From the NCBI GenBank assembly GCA_001513185.1, contig LFST01000008.1, forward strand, positions 82,721 through 119,374: a stretch of 36,654 nt of DNA, given 5' to 3'. Below the pieces are notes generated by a model that did not search any database, was not told where the DNA came from, and saw only the letters and a program-made list of their open reading frames with translations. Below are positions 7,551-17,208 of this stretch, in pieces. The position numbers and the translations under genes were made by a program. The first letter of the stretch is position 1, and every line of letters begins with the position of its first letter. This stretch comes from Candidatus Fermentithermobacillaceae bacterium DTU015 (GTDB lineage: Bacteria > Bacillota > Sulfobacillia > Fermentithermobacillales > Fermentithermobacillaceae).

Positions 7551-10500
7551 TTATCGGCTCATGAGAAGCAAGACATCATCCAGCCGCAAATCTGACAGGT
7601 AACCGCGCCAGTCAACTGCCACTTCTTTGCCTGCGGTGAGGAACACAAGGGACACCCGCTTGACCGGCATCCCAAGTATTTGCTCAGCTGCATACGCATA
7701 CATAGCAACCTGGGGGGTGTAATTGCGTACAACCTGGGGCAGGTATTGGGTGGTGACCGAGTCGGTCTTGTAGTCAATTATCCACAACCCGTCATCTGTA
7801 TCCAAAACGGCGTCAATCACCCCTTGGACCACCACCGTCTCCCTGGCATGCTCCTCAGGCAAGCCGGCAGGATTTACAGCTATTCCGATGGTAAACGGCA
7901 CTTCTCGCCGCACCTTGTGGGGGGACGCCACAAGCATCTTGCCTGTGTCAGAGTTGAAGAACTCTGCGATCCGCGAGGCATCTTCTGGATTTATATATTG
8001 GCTGTCCAGGAAGCCGAGGCTGCAAAGCCTCTCGATTTCCTGGCGCACCCCCGCTTCACTCTGTGCCTTAGAAAGATCCATCCTTGCCAGCAGTGCGTGG
8101 ACTGCAATGCCCCGCTCGATGCCGCGCCTTCGCTTGCTCACAGATAGGCTCCGTTCGCCTAAAGCAGGTACAAACTCCCGGAACTCATCCTCCAGGTCCA
8201 GCTTGCTCTTAAGTTCACTAACGCTCATTTTGGCAGGGACTTGGCTCAGCGCCTTGTATGGATACTCCCACTCAAGCCGCTGCCTCACTTGGTCATAGAC
8301 TTCCCGGTTCCCAGGCTGTTCCAGGGGCATAAGGTGCTTGACCTGAGCCCAGGTGTGCTCCCCTTGGCCGCGGCGTGCAAACGGCTGGGGTATCCCTGGC
8401 AAGCCAGGCAGCCCGAACACCTGGATGTCAAAGGGAACGTCCGGCCCGTCCACGTCATCCTGTACCCCCGTCTCAACCACCTGCCTGAGTTTGGGCAGCA
8501 CAGCAGGGCATATCCAGTCAAGGAAGGTCACAGCCCTGTCCAACCGCATGTCCTGCCATTTGTCCATCTGGGATATCAGCCCCCTTGCCGAGCCGACCAG
8601 AAACAGTTTTTCCTTTGCACGGGTCATAGCTACATACAGGATGCGCATTTCCTCAGCAAGGTTGTCTTTCCTTATCTGGACCTGAGCAGCCTTGTATGGC
8701 AGGCTGGGATACTTGACCTTGTTAGCCAGGTCGCAACACAGCGCGCCAATGCCAAGGTCTTTGTGGAACAGTATGTCCCTTCTTAGATCTTCCATGTTGA
8801 ACTGCTTACCAAGGTCTAACACAAACACCACGGGGAACTCCAGGCCCTTAGACTTGTGGACCGAAAGCACTCTGACCACATCTTCCTGCTCGCCTAAGGC
8901 CCTGGCAGAACCCAGGTCACCTTTGGATTCCCTGATCCTGTCGATAAACCTGAGAAACCGGAAAAGCCCGTGACGCCCGAATTTATCGAATTCCATCGCC
9001 CTGTTGATCAGGGCATTAAGGTTGGCCTGACGCTGGGCGCCTCCCGGCAGCCCCCCTACATAATCGTAGTAACCTGTTTCACCCAACACAGCCCACAACA
9101 CGTGGGCAAGGGGCATCCGCCTGGCCATGGTGCGCCAGCGGTCTAGATCGTCCAAGAACTTGGCGGCCGCCTCTCTCGCTTCAAGGATCTCCCGCTCCCC
9201 TAAGTCTTCCCTAAGGTTTCCTGGGTCAAGCCGGGACGGTTCAAGGGAGGCAAAACCTTTCACGGAATCGTAGAATTGCCCTTGAGGGCACATGGCTTTG
9301 ATGACAGCCAGCTGCTTAGGAGTAAGCCCGACTACCGGCGAGCGCAGCACTGCCGCCAACGGGATATCTTGCCGGGGGTTGTCGATGACCGCCAGTAGCG
9401 AAAGGGCTACCTCTACTTCCCGGGCCCTGAAGTAACCTGTGCCCAGTTCGGCATAGGCCGGAATACCGCACTGCTGGAAAATATCCAACACTACGTTGGC
9501 CCTGCCTTTGGTGGAACGCATGAGCACGGCTATATCCCTGAACATGCAGTGCCTGTATTCCGATGCCTTGGCGTCCCAAACCCGGAACCCGCTTGCAGGG
9601 TCAACCAGTTGCTTGATTTTCGCCGCCACCAGCAGCGCCTCCTTTTCCAAAGCTTCGTATTGCTCCAGTTCAGAGTCTTCCTGTCCGCCACCGCCCTGGG
9701 GCCCTTCCCGGGACCCGGTTGCACCCTCGTCCACCTCATCCCGTTCCAGCAGGATAAGTTCGGTAGCCAGGTTGTAGTCAGGCGCTTGAGGGTACGACGC
9801 ACCCAAGTTCAACCTGTGTTCCTCGGTGTAATCGATTTCAGCCACAGAACGCTCCATGATGCGCCCGAACAGGAAGTTAACCGCATCGATGACCTGCTTT
9901 CTGCTCCTAAAATTGCTTGAAAGCCCAGTTCTCACCCCGGGCACGCCTGCGCCATGGGCAAATCGGTCTACCGGCGTATAAAGGGTATACTTGGCGAGGA
10001 ACAAATTGGGGTCTGCCAGCCTGAACCGGTATATGCTCTGCTTTATGTCCCCTACCATGAACATGTTGTCGCCCCGGGACACCAGGGTCAGGATCTCGTC
10101 TTGTACCGGGTTGGTGTCTTGATATTCATCCACAAACACATAGTCGTAACAAGCCCTTATCTCTGCTGCCAACCGGCCGTCCTCCTGCCTCAAGATCTCC
10201 AAGGTGTACCGTTCAAGGTCTGTGAAATCCACGCCGGAAATGGCTTTCTTCTTGAGGGTGTACACCCGGTCCAAACGGGTTACCAAATCTACGAAGGTTT
10301 CCATGAGAGGCAGCGAATCTGCGATTTCTTGCAGCACCTCCAAGACCGGCCTCATGATGGCACTGGAAGCGCAATTGTTGTGGCACTTTTTGGCCTTATC
10401 GCGGAGTTCTTTAGCCATATCCGACAGGGCGGGATCTACCGTCCCCTTCTTCCTCGAAGGCAGCCTTTGAAACTCAAACTCTGCAAACCCCCTGAGCACC

Positions 10501-11432
10501 TCCAGGCTGCCCAGACCGGCCTGGAGGCTTGCCCGGCTCCCCCTTTCCCCTCCGCACGGGACTAAGCCTAGCAGCTTCTTGACCTCGCCGTATACCTGCT
10601 CGAACACAGAGAGTTCAGGCACCAGGACATCGAGGTAATGCTCAGGGCCGCCTGGCAGCCGGCATATGTTACACGCTTGGGTTAATAAGCTTACACCTTC
10701 CGCCAGCTCAGACTCTATTTGCTCCAACAGCAGCCTTGTCCAAGGCAAGCTCAACATGAGCCCGTCAAGTTGTTCCGGGGTTATACCCGGTTTATCAAGG
10801 GCGTCTGCCACCTTTTTGTACTGGTCCACGGCGTCATCCAGCCATGCTTGGGGGGAAGGCTGGGTCCCGAGGAACTCGTGAAGACTCAACACAAGCTGCT
10901 TAAGATCCTCATCTATTTCCCGGCCGCCGAAACCCGCCACAAGGTCTAAGAATCTTTGATTCTCGTCGGGGCTTAGCCCATACAGGGCTTCAAACACTTC
11001 GTCTACGGATTCATAGCGCAGAAGTTCAGCTTCGTTGGGGTCCAGCACCCTGAAACCCGGGTCAAGGTCCACCCGGTAAAAATATCTTCTCACGATACTC
11101 AGGCAGAACGAGTGGATGGTCGAAATCTGGGCCCTTTCAAGCAGAGACAGTTGCCTTGCAATCCTAAGGTCTTGGGGATTTTGCTCCCACGCTTCTTGCA
11201 GCGCCCTGCGGATCCTTTCTTTCATCTCCAGAGCCGCTTTCTCAGTAAAGGTTACAACCAAGAGCCGCTCTATGTCGCAGGGATCCTCTTTGGAGAGGAT
11301 CTGGCGGATAATCCTTTCCACCAGCACAAAGGTTTTGCCCGAGCCTGCTGCGGCAGATACCAACATGTTGTTGCCCTTAAACTCCACGGCAACCTTTTGT
11401 TCTTGAGTGAGAGTCACCTTGCCCTGGGGCAA
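7551..11432 (-). CDS. addA: ATP-dependent helicase/nuclease subunit A (AddA)
   Basis: The 1293-residue protein is a UvrD/SF1 helicase fused to a RecB-family nuclease. Walker A is AAAGSGKT (27-34), and a DEYQDTNP motif marks Walker B. VLSVHKSKGLEFPVVF and YVAMTRAKEKL are late helicase motifs. The C-terminal nuclease is recognised by VQGVIDAVLDTDDG and IIDYKTD (from about 1220). With AddB it processes double-strand breaks for RecA loading, the Bacillota counterpart of RecBCD. The start is TTG at 11432, where MPQGKVTLTQEQ fits the family N-terminus, with GGGGAGGGG upstream. Only three bases separate it from the addB stop, so the two are co-translated. Length is normal for AddA. Confidence 0.95.
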   Translation of the reverse strand: MPQGKVTLTQEQKVAVEFKGNNMLVSAAAGSGKTFVLVERIIRQILSKEDPCDIERLLVVTFTEKAALEMKERIRRALQEAWEQNPQDLRIARQLSLLERAQISTIHSFCLSIVRRYFYRVDLDPGFRVLDPNEAELLRYESVDEVFEALYGLSPDENQRFLDLVAGFGGREIDEDLKQLVLSLHEFLGTQPSPQAWLDDAVDQYKKVADALDKPGITPEQLDGLMLSLPWTRLLLEQIESELAEGVSLLTQACNICRLPGGPEHYLDVLVPELSVFEQVYGEVKKLLGLVPCGGERGSRASLQAGLGSLEVLRGFAEFEFQRLPSRKKGTVDPALSDMAKELRDKAKKCHNNCASSAIMRPVLEVLQEIADSLPLMETFVDLVTRLDRVYTLKKKAISGVDFTDLERYTLEILRQEDGRLAAEIRACYDYVFVDEYQDTNPVQDEILTLVSRGDNMFMVGDIKQSIYRFRLADPNLFLAKYTLYTPVDRFAHGAGVPGVRTGLSSNFRSRKQVIDAVNFLFGRIMERSVAEIDYTEEHRLNLGASYPQAPDYNLATELILLERDEVDEGATGSREGPQGGGGQEDSELEQYEALEKEALLVAAKIKQLVDPASGFRVWDAKASEYRHCMFRDIAVLMRSTKGRANVVLDIFQQCGIPAYAELGTGYFRAREVEVALSLLAVIDNPRQDIPLAAVLRSPVVGLTPKQLAVIKAMCPQGQFYDSVKGFASLEPSRLDPGNLREDLGEREILEAREAAAKFLDDLDRWRTMARRMPLAHVLWAVLGETGYYDYVGGLPGGAQRQANLNALINRAMEFDKFGRHGLFRFLRFIDRIRESKGDLGSARALGEQEDVVRVLSVHKSKGLEFPVVFVLDLGKQFNMEDLRRDILFHKDLGIGALCCDLANKVKYPSLPYKAAQVQIRKDNLAEEMRILYVAMTRAKEKLFLVGSARGLISQMDKWQDMRLDRAVTFLDWICPAVLPKLRQVVETGVQDDVDGPDVPFDIQVFGLPGLPGIPQPFARRGQGEHTWAQVKHLMPLEQPGNREVYDQVRQRLEWEYPYKALSQVPAKMSVSELKSKLDLEDEFREFVPALGERSLSVSKRRRGIERGIAVHALLARMDLSKAQSEAGVRQEIERLCSLGFLDSQYINPEDASRIAEFFNSDTGKMLVASPHKVRREVPFTIGIAVNPAGLPEEHARETVVVQGVIDAVLDTDDGLWIIDYKTDSVTTQYLPQVVRNYTPQVAMYAYAAEQILGMPVKRVSLVFLTAGKEVAVDWRGYLSDLRLDDVLLLMSR

Positions 11433-11435
11433 ACC

Positions 11436-14400
11436 TTATTCCCCTCCCCTCATAATCTCCCTGATCTCTTCCCATATCTGTGCCTTGGACAAGTTGCTCA
11501 GGGTGTTGTATTCATTGCCCTCAACTAACACATCAAAAGTACACACAGGGCTAAACTCACAGTGAGTGCATGCTGTCTCCCGGTTTCTCCGATACGGCCT
11601 TATATCGATCTTGCCGGCGATGATATCAGCACATATCTGGCTTAGCTTGTGCTCCACGTAACCCAGGAGCAGCTCCAAGTCGGATCCCGCCAGGGTCTGG
11701 GAGTTGGCCCCTATCCCCCCTGCCTTGGTAAACTGGACCGGCAGGATGTCTGAGTAGCCCGAAGCCGCCGAATCCATCAGTCTAAGCACGTCTATGTCCT
11801 CCAATAGCAGCCCTGCCATCTTGAGGTTCTTCTTCCGCTCTGCCCACGCCTTGGCGCCGTCAAGAGGCCCGTCTGATCTGATGAAAGGATCGTGCATAGG
11901 CAGATACACGGCGCCTGCGGGATAAGGTGTTACCCTGCCGAGATCCCCTCGCCGCTCAGCCGGCCCGGCGGTAAGCGCAAATGCCCCTGTCGCCAGCTCG
12001 TTCCATTTTTCCAGCACTACGGCGAGATAGACCAGGAGCTGAAGGGATAAGCCGTAGTAGACCTCAAGCAGGTCCAGCTTGTTTTTGCTGGATTTGTAGT
12101 CAACCACCCTGAAATATGCCCGGGAACCCATCCTGGCAACGTCCACCCTGTCAATGCGGCCGCGGAGCAGTACTTGCCCATGGCCGGGTACATCCACCGG
12201 ATAGGCGGACACCCCTCCGGGCAGTCCAAAAGGCACTTCCACAGCCAACGGGCGGAAGTCACCCCGCTTGGCATGCTCAAGAAACACCCGGGCTGAGCTC
12301 CTCAGCAACGCGCCGAGGGAATTTGAAATATACCTGTATCTCGATGAACTTAGGAATATCCGGTCTTGGATCCTGGGCACAAGCCTGCCTATAACCTGGT
12401 CCATCAGCTCTACAATCTGTTGTTGTTCCATGTGGGAAACCTCTTCCTCGTGGGCAGAAACTTCCCTGACGAACTCCCGCATGGCTTCGTGGAAAAAGCT
12501 GCCCGTCTTAAGGGGATCCAGCCTAAACACCTGCCGCTGCTTAAGCCCTAAGCCGTCGGCGGCAAAATGGCTGAATGGACACCGCTGGAACCGTTCCAAC
12601 CTGGATACGCTTGTTATCAGAGGTTGCCCGTACAACTTGGCGGACAGGGCTTGTCCCAGATGCTCTAGCTTGTTGGTAAAGCCGAGCGCACCCAGGATCT
12701 TGCGAGCCTTATCTACCCTTGAAGGCTCGAGCATCCAGCGGTACACTTCTTCCCACACAATCCCTGGCTGGAGGCCTTGCCTTAATAGTGACAGCCGCCG
12801 GGCAGTTACACCCCATACCGTAGCCGGTGCAACGTAGTGGAGATCCTCAGGGTAGCTGCCAGGCGGGTCGGTGGACACAAACCTGATCTGCTTATACGGC
12901 ATTGTCGCCTTGATCCAAGAGATCACAGGCGACGGGAACATGGCCTTGCCGTCGTTATCCCCAAGGGGATATGAGATATAAAGTGCCTTTCTGGGCCGGG
13001 TAAACGCGATGTATACCAGGTATTCTTCGTGGAGCTGCTTAAGCCTGGACGAAGGCTCCAGATTCAAGCCTGCTTTGAGCAAGATTTCCCGTTCTTCGTC
13101 GGTAAACACTCCCTTTTCCCCATGTTTCATAGGGAAGCTGCCTTCTGAGGCACCTAGTAGGAAAGTAACCTGGCACTCAGGCTGCCTGGTCCGATCCAGG
13201 CTCCCCACAAGCACCTGATCCAGGGAAGGCGGGATGGCACCTAGCCTCATGTCTTCCAATCCGGCGTTCATGATGAGAGCGTAGGTCTCTATGTCGCACG
13301 GCAAGGGGCCCAAAATCTCCACAGCTTGTTCCAATATCTCGAGCACTTTATCCCAAACCCCTGCGTGCTCCATGGCTGAAATCAGGTCGCCCCGTTGCTC
13401 GCAATCTTGTTGCCACCGGGCCAAGGTCTCCTGAACTCCCAGATCCACGAGCAGATCAAACAACGCCAGAGAAATTCCCTCGGCCGTAAGCCTCGTCGCA
13501 TCTTCTAGTTTCTGATAGAACCGGCTGAAAGCCGCCATGGCTTGCCGCCGGATACCGTCTACCCGCCTATTGTCAACCCGGGTCCCCGCCGATGCTTCAT
13601 CATCTGAGATAAACTCCATGGTGTACGCCCAGGGCTCGTCCAGGATCCACTGCTTACCCCGTATCCCGCACGCAAGCACGTAGTTTTCAAGCTCATCGAC
13701 ACATTCCCGGTCAAGGGGCACAAGATCAGTCTTAAGATACCGGAACACCGGGTCGAAGCTGAAATCGGTGAGTACTATATCAAACGCAGACCGTATGAGC
13801 TCTGCCAGGGGATGGTGGGCCAAGGAGCTCTTAAGGTCAAGGAAATAGGGGATGCCGTGGCGGGTGAACACCATTTCGATAAGGTGCTTGTAAGTTTCCA
13901 AATTCCTGAGTTCAACGGTGATATCTCTAAACCTTAGCCCCTCTTCCCTGACCAGCCTCAAGATCTCTCTGGCCACAAACTCTACTTCCGCTTGAAGATT
14001 CACTGCAGAAACCAAGCACACCCCGCCTGGATTAGTCTCGTCGCACAAGGGTTCAAACGCCCTCCACCTGCCCCGGTGTTTGCTCCTGAATGCCGACTCG
14101 AGGCAGGCAAGTTCCGGGTGTTTGAACCTGGGAAGCGGGCTGTCTTCCCCTAATATAATGGCATCTTCAACGGAAATCCCGCTGCTACGGCATATGTCCA
14201 GGGTTTTTTCGTAAACCTCCCTCACCGGATGGAACAGGCTGGTTTCATTAGGCGGGTGCTGGATTTCCTCCCGATCCATGCAGAGCGCCAGATTTACCTG
14301 GGATGCGGTTCTCAGGATGGCCTCGATAACTTCGTACTCCCTGGGGGTGAAACCTGAAAACCCGTCAATCCACACTGTAGCATCCTGCACAAGGCTTGAC

Positions 14401-15017
14401 CTAGGTATGCGCTGGGCCGCCAATATAAGATAGTCGTCAGGGTCGAGCAGCCTGTCCTGGAGAAACTCTCTGTACTTACGGTATATAAGCTCTAAGTCCT
14501 GAAGTTTCTGGGACAAAAAAGGAGGGTGCGAAGCTTGGCCCATGCTCAGGGTCTTGAGATCTTCCGGACTTATGTCATATGCGCTGAACTCAGAAAACGC
14601 CCTAATCACTTCATCGCGGAACCCTGGGTAATCCACCAAAGGAGCATAGACCTTGAGGTCATCCCTGTGCTCCCACAATATGGACTGGACCGCCATGCTC
14701 CTGCCCACAGGGGTGATAAAGGGCCGGGTGACGCCGCCTACCTCGTCTAAGACCTTAAGGCACAGACGCCTAAAACCCAGCACGTGGAGGTTCATAAATC
14801 CCCTGATCCTTCCATCCTCAAGGATGGCTTTCTCCATCTGGAAAGTTGCTTGATCGGGGACAATTATCAGCACAGGAGGTTTGGACAATATGTCAAAAGG
14901 CCCTGCCTCCGGCCCTTGGGATGCTGAGCCGTCCCGGAGCAAGCCTTCGATTACACTATCGATTATGTACTGTGTTTTGCCTGAACCTGCAGGCCCGATG
15001 ATGAAACGCAAACCCAT
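11436..15017 (-). CDS. addB: ATP-dependent helicase/nuclease subunit B (AddB)
   Basis: The 1193-residue protein opens with MGLRFIIGPAGSGKT, the AddB-type ATP-binding motif (8-15). The C-terminal nuclease domain carries the AddB iron-sulfur signature: an upstream cysteine in RFQRCPFSHFA and CTHCEFSPVC (C1150, C1153, C1159), a CX2CX5C pattern. VVDYKSSKNK is the nuclease motif. The ATG at 15017 is chosen because GAGGGTGG lies eight bases before it and the family starts with MG; a GTG 12 bases upstream is the alternative. The ribosome-binding site is covered by an inverted repeat (15022-15063). AddB recognises Chi-like sites with AddA in break repair. Confidence 0.95.
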   Translation of the reverse strand: MGLRFIIGPAGSGKTQYIIDSVIEGLLRDGSASQGPEAGPFDILSKPPVLIIVPDQATFQMEKAILEDGRIRGFMNLHVLGFRRLCLKVLDEVGGVTRPFITPVGRSMAVQSILWEHRDDLKVYAPLVDYPGFRDEVIRAFSEFSAYDISPEDLKTLSMGQASHPPFLSQKLQDLELIYRKYREFLQDRLLDPDDYLILAAQRIPRSSLVQDATVWIDGFSGFTPREYEVIEAILRTASQVNLALCMDREEIQHPPNETSLFHPVREVYEKTLDICRSSGISVEDAIILGEDSPLPRFKHPELACLESAFRSKHRGRWRAFEPLCDETNPGGVCLVSAVNLQAEVEFVAREILRLVREEGLRFRDITVELRNLETYKHLIEMVFTRHGIPYFLDLKSSLAHHPLAELIRSAFDIVLTDFSFDPVFRYLKTDLVPLDRECVDELENYVLACGIRGKQWILDEPWAYTMEFISDDEASAGTRVDNRRVDGIRRQAMAAFSRFYQKLEDATRLTAEGISLALFDLLVDLGVQETLARWQQDCEQRGDLISAMEHAGVWDKVLEILEQAVEILGPLPCDIETYALIMNAGLEDMRLGAIPPSLDQVLVGSLDRTRQPECQVTFLLGASEGSFPMKHGEKGVFTDEEREILLKAGLNLEPSSRLKQLHEEYLVYIAFTRPRKALYISYPLGDNDGKAMFPSPVISWIKATMPYKQIRFVSTDPPGSYPEDLHYVAPATVWGVTARRLSLLRQGLQPGIVWEEVYRWMLEPSRVDKARKILGALGFTNKLEHLGQALSAKLYGQPLITSVSRLERFQRCPFSHFAADGLGLKQRQVFRLDPLKTGSFFHEAMREFVREVSAHEEEVSHMEQQQIVELMDQVIGRLVPRIQDRIFLSSSRYRYISNSLGALLRSSARVFLEHAKRGDFRPLAVEVPFGLPGGVSAYPVDVPGHGQVLLRGRIDRVDVARMGSRAYFRVVDYKSSKNKLDLLEVYYGLSLQLLVYLAVVLEKWNELATGAFALTAGPAERRGDLGRVTPYPAGAVYLPMHDPFIRSDGPLDGAKAWAERKKNLKMAGLLLEDIDVLRLMDSAASGYSDILPVQFTKAGGIGANSQTLAGSDLELLLGYVEHKLSQICADIIAGKIDIRPYRRNRETACTHCEFSPVCTFDVLVEGNEYNTLSNLSKAQIWEEIREIMRGGE

Positions 15018-15021
15018 ATCT

Positions 15022-15063
15022 GAAACCACCCTCTAGTAACTTCTCTGGTTAGCAGGTGGTTTC
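15022..15063 (-). promoter_or_regulatory. Inverted repeat able to sequester the addB ribosome-binding site
   Basis: On the minus strand GAAACCACC (15063-15055) is exactly complementary to GGTGGTTTC (15030-15022), with a 24-base spacer containing a further TAAC/GTTA pair. The second arm overlaps the addB Shine-Dalgarno GAGGGTGG (15033-15026). The resulting mRNA hairpin could limit AddB translation. Function is inferred only from position. Confidence 0.35.
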
Positions 15064-15123
15064 CTGTTTAGCCGGGGAAACGGCCTTCAGGACTTCATGG
15101 AAAAACAATACGCATCCAGCCAC

Positions 15124-15906
15124 CTAGCTTGGACTGGTGGTAGCTTGATCCCCCAAGGCAAGCTTGTACATCGCTTCAAAACCCATGTCGATCAGCCGAT
15201 CCTCGCTTTCTATATACAACCGGTCTTTACCGTGGTCGGCAATGGCGAGTCCGCCTTCAGCATACGCCCGGTCTGTCCTAGGCCCGTTATCCAACACAAA
15301 CGCAGCCCCACACCGGAGTCCCCTGTACAGCCCCAGGATGAACTGGGTGTCCGCCTCCATCTCAACGCACAAAATCCCGCCTTTCCGCATGGCTTCCCGC
15401 TTGCTCTTGTCGTCAGGGGCATAAAAGGCATCCACCGTAGCTACAGGGCCAACCAGGGCATCTATGCCGCACTCATGGGCAGCATCCACCAAAGCTCTTG
15501 TAACCCAAAAATCCGCTACTGCCGGGAAGGGTTTGGGAAGGTACTCGTCTGCCGTGCCACCGCCCCTGTACGCGGCGGTACCTATCACTATGTCACCTAC
15601 ACCTGTATGCTCAGCAACTCCTCCGGCAGAACCGATGCGGATGAAAGTATCGGCTCCCATGTTGGCCAGTTCCTCTATGGCAATGGCTGCCTGGGGGCCC
15701 CCCATCCCCGTAGAGCAAACTGTCATGGGCACACCTCTGTAGGTCCCGGTATATACATAGTATCCGCGGGTATCGGCAACCAGCCGCATCCCCTCAAGTC
15801 TTTCCGCCATTTTCCGTCCACGCACATGGCTGCCGGGGATGAAACAATACTTGGCGATATCTTCATCCCTGGCTTTAATGTGATGCTGGGAGAACTCCTG
15901 AACCAC
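15124..15906 (-). CDS. Nucleoside phosphorylase, uridine phosphorylase-like
   Basis: The 260-residue protein belongs to the PNP/UDP phosphorylase family. HHIKARDEDIAKYCFIPGSH, STGMGGPQAAIA and RIGSAGGVAEHTGVGDIV are the phosphate and nucleoside-binding regions, and CVEMEAD is the conserved Glu-Met-Glu ribose-binding motif. It splits nucleosides with phosphate to base and (deoxy)ribose-1-phosphate in salvage. The reading frame extends to 15972, but GTG at 15906 with GGAGGT six bases upstream is the likely start. Phosphopentomutase is encoded just upstream and uses the sugar phosphate released. Uridine phosphorylase is the best reading; a purine-specific enzyme cannot be excluded. Confidence 0.85.
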   Translation of the reverse strand: MVQEFSQHHIKARDEDIAKYCFIPGSHVRGRKMAERLEGMRLVADTRGYYVYTGTYRGVPMTVCSTGMGGPQAAIAIEELANMGADTFIRIGSAGGVAEHTGVGDIVIGTAAYRGGGTADEYLPKPFPAVADFWVTRALVDAAHECGIDALVGPVATVDAFYAPDDKSKREAMRKGGILCVEMEADTQFILGLYRGLRCGAAFVLDNGPRTDRAYAEGGLAIADHGKDRLYIESEDRLIDMGFEAMYKLALGDQATTSPS

Positions 15907-15985
15907 GGCTACACCTCCAAACTTACTGGATAATGGAGATAATTGCTGACGAACCGCAATACCGGCAGGCATTGGCGAGGTGGGT

Positions 15986-17182
15986 TTAGGTATCTGCCAA
16001 GACCTCAGATCTCATGCTACGGCCGTCACCGCCGTATTCTATATTCAAGAGATCTGCCAGGGTAGCGCCTAGGTCAGCAAAAGTGCGCCTTGTGCCCAGC
16101 ATGACCCCGGGCTTTATGGGCTTGCCTACAATAAGCAGCGGCACGTACTCCCGGGAGTGATCGGTACTTGGAGTAGTGGGATCGCACCCATGGTCTGCTG
16201 TTACCACCAGCACATCATAGGGCCTGAGGCGTTCAATCATCTCAGGTAGCTGGGCGTCGAACTCCCTGAGGGCGTCTGCATAACCCTCTACGTTGTTCCT
16301 GTGACCGTAGAGCATGTCGAAATCCACCAGGTTGGCAAACACCAAATGCCGGCCATCGTCCTGTGCACCGCCGCCTTGAGATATGAGCATCTTCACTGCT
16401 TCAATGCCTTCTATGTTGGAAGCCGTAGGTATCGAACTGTGGATCCCCCTGCCTGAAAAGATGTCATGAATCTTACCCACTCCCGTCACGGCCACTCCGC
16501 TAACAGAAGCATAATCCAGCAAGGTGTCCCTTACAGGTGGCAGGGAAAAGTCTTTCCTGTTGGCAGTCCTGGTGAAGCTCCCAGGTTGTCCCACAAACGG
16601 CCTGGCAATCACCCTGGCTACCAAATCATCTACTGTGAGGATTGCCCGAGCCTCAAGGCACCACATATACAAAGTGTCCAAGGGCACTACTTCTTCATGG
16701 CAAGCTATCTGGAATACGCTGTCGGCAGAAGTGTACACAATGGGGTATCCGGTGTCTAAGTGAAGCTTCCCCAGTTCTTCGATAATCACCGTACCAGAAG
16801 CAGGCTTGTTCCCCAACACCTTGCGTCCTATTGCCTGCTCGAAACGTTGGATTATATGGTCCGGAAACCCGCTGGGATAAGTCCTGAAAGGTTTGTCCAA
16901 GATAACACCGCATAATTCCCAATGCCCGGTCATGGTATCCTTGCCGGGGGACGCCATGGCCATCCGGCCACACGCGCCTAAGGGGGGTAGTTTGGGCACT
17001 CCCTGAAGCTCCAGAAGGTTTCCCATCCCAAGCCTGGCTAGGTTGGGCAGCTCCAACCCACCCAATGCCTTATCTATATTGCCAAGGGTATTGGAACCCT
17101 CATCGCCGTACAGGTGGGCGTCAGGAAGGGCACCAATACCCAATCCGTCAAGCACAACCACAAACACTCTTTTTACGGGCAT
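15986..17182 (-). CDS. deoB: Phosphopentomutase
   Basis: The 398-residue alkaline-phosphatase-superfamily enzyme interconverts (deoxy)ribose-1-phosphate and -5-phosphate. VLDGLG (D12) is the first metal site. KDTMTGHWE holds T85, the residue phosphorylated in characterised bacterial phosphopentomutases. [14 protein letters not shown] and [18 protein letters not shown] are further metal-binding segments. The ATG at 17182 ([13 protein letters not shown]) has AGGATG upstream; the frame runs further to 17230, but that would overlap the RNase J gene. With the phosphorylase downstream it forms a nucleoside-salvage pair. Length is normal. Confidence 0.95.
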   Translation of the reverse strand: MPVKRVFVVVLDGLGIGALPDAHLYGDEGSNTLGNIDKALGGLELPNLARLGMGNLLELQGVPKLPPLGACGRMAMASPGKDTMTGHWELCGVILDKPFRTYPSGFPDHIIQRFEQAIGRKVLGNKPASGTVIIEELGKLHLDTGYPIVYTSADSVFQIACHEEVVPLDTLYMWCLEARAILTVDDLVARVIARPFVGQPGSFTRTANRKDFSLPPVRDTLLDYASVSGVAVTGVGKIHDIFSGRGIHSSIPTASNIEGIEAVKMLISQGGGAQDDGRHLVFANLVDFDMLYGHRNNVEGYADALREFDAQLPEMIERLRPYDVLVVTADHGCDPTTPSTDHSREYVPLLIVGKPIKPGVMLGTRRTFADLGATLADLLNIEYGGDGRSMRSEVLADT

Positions 17183-17208
17183 AAGTTTCCATCCTAGATG
17201 ACCCGGGT

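Noticed and set aside
15097..15933. Long plus-strand frame of 278 codons
   Set aside because: It is a shadow of the nucleoside phosphorylase on the minus strand, with no domain and no start signal.
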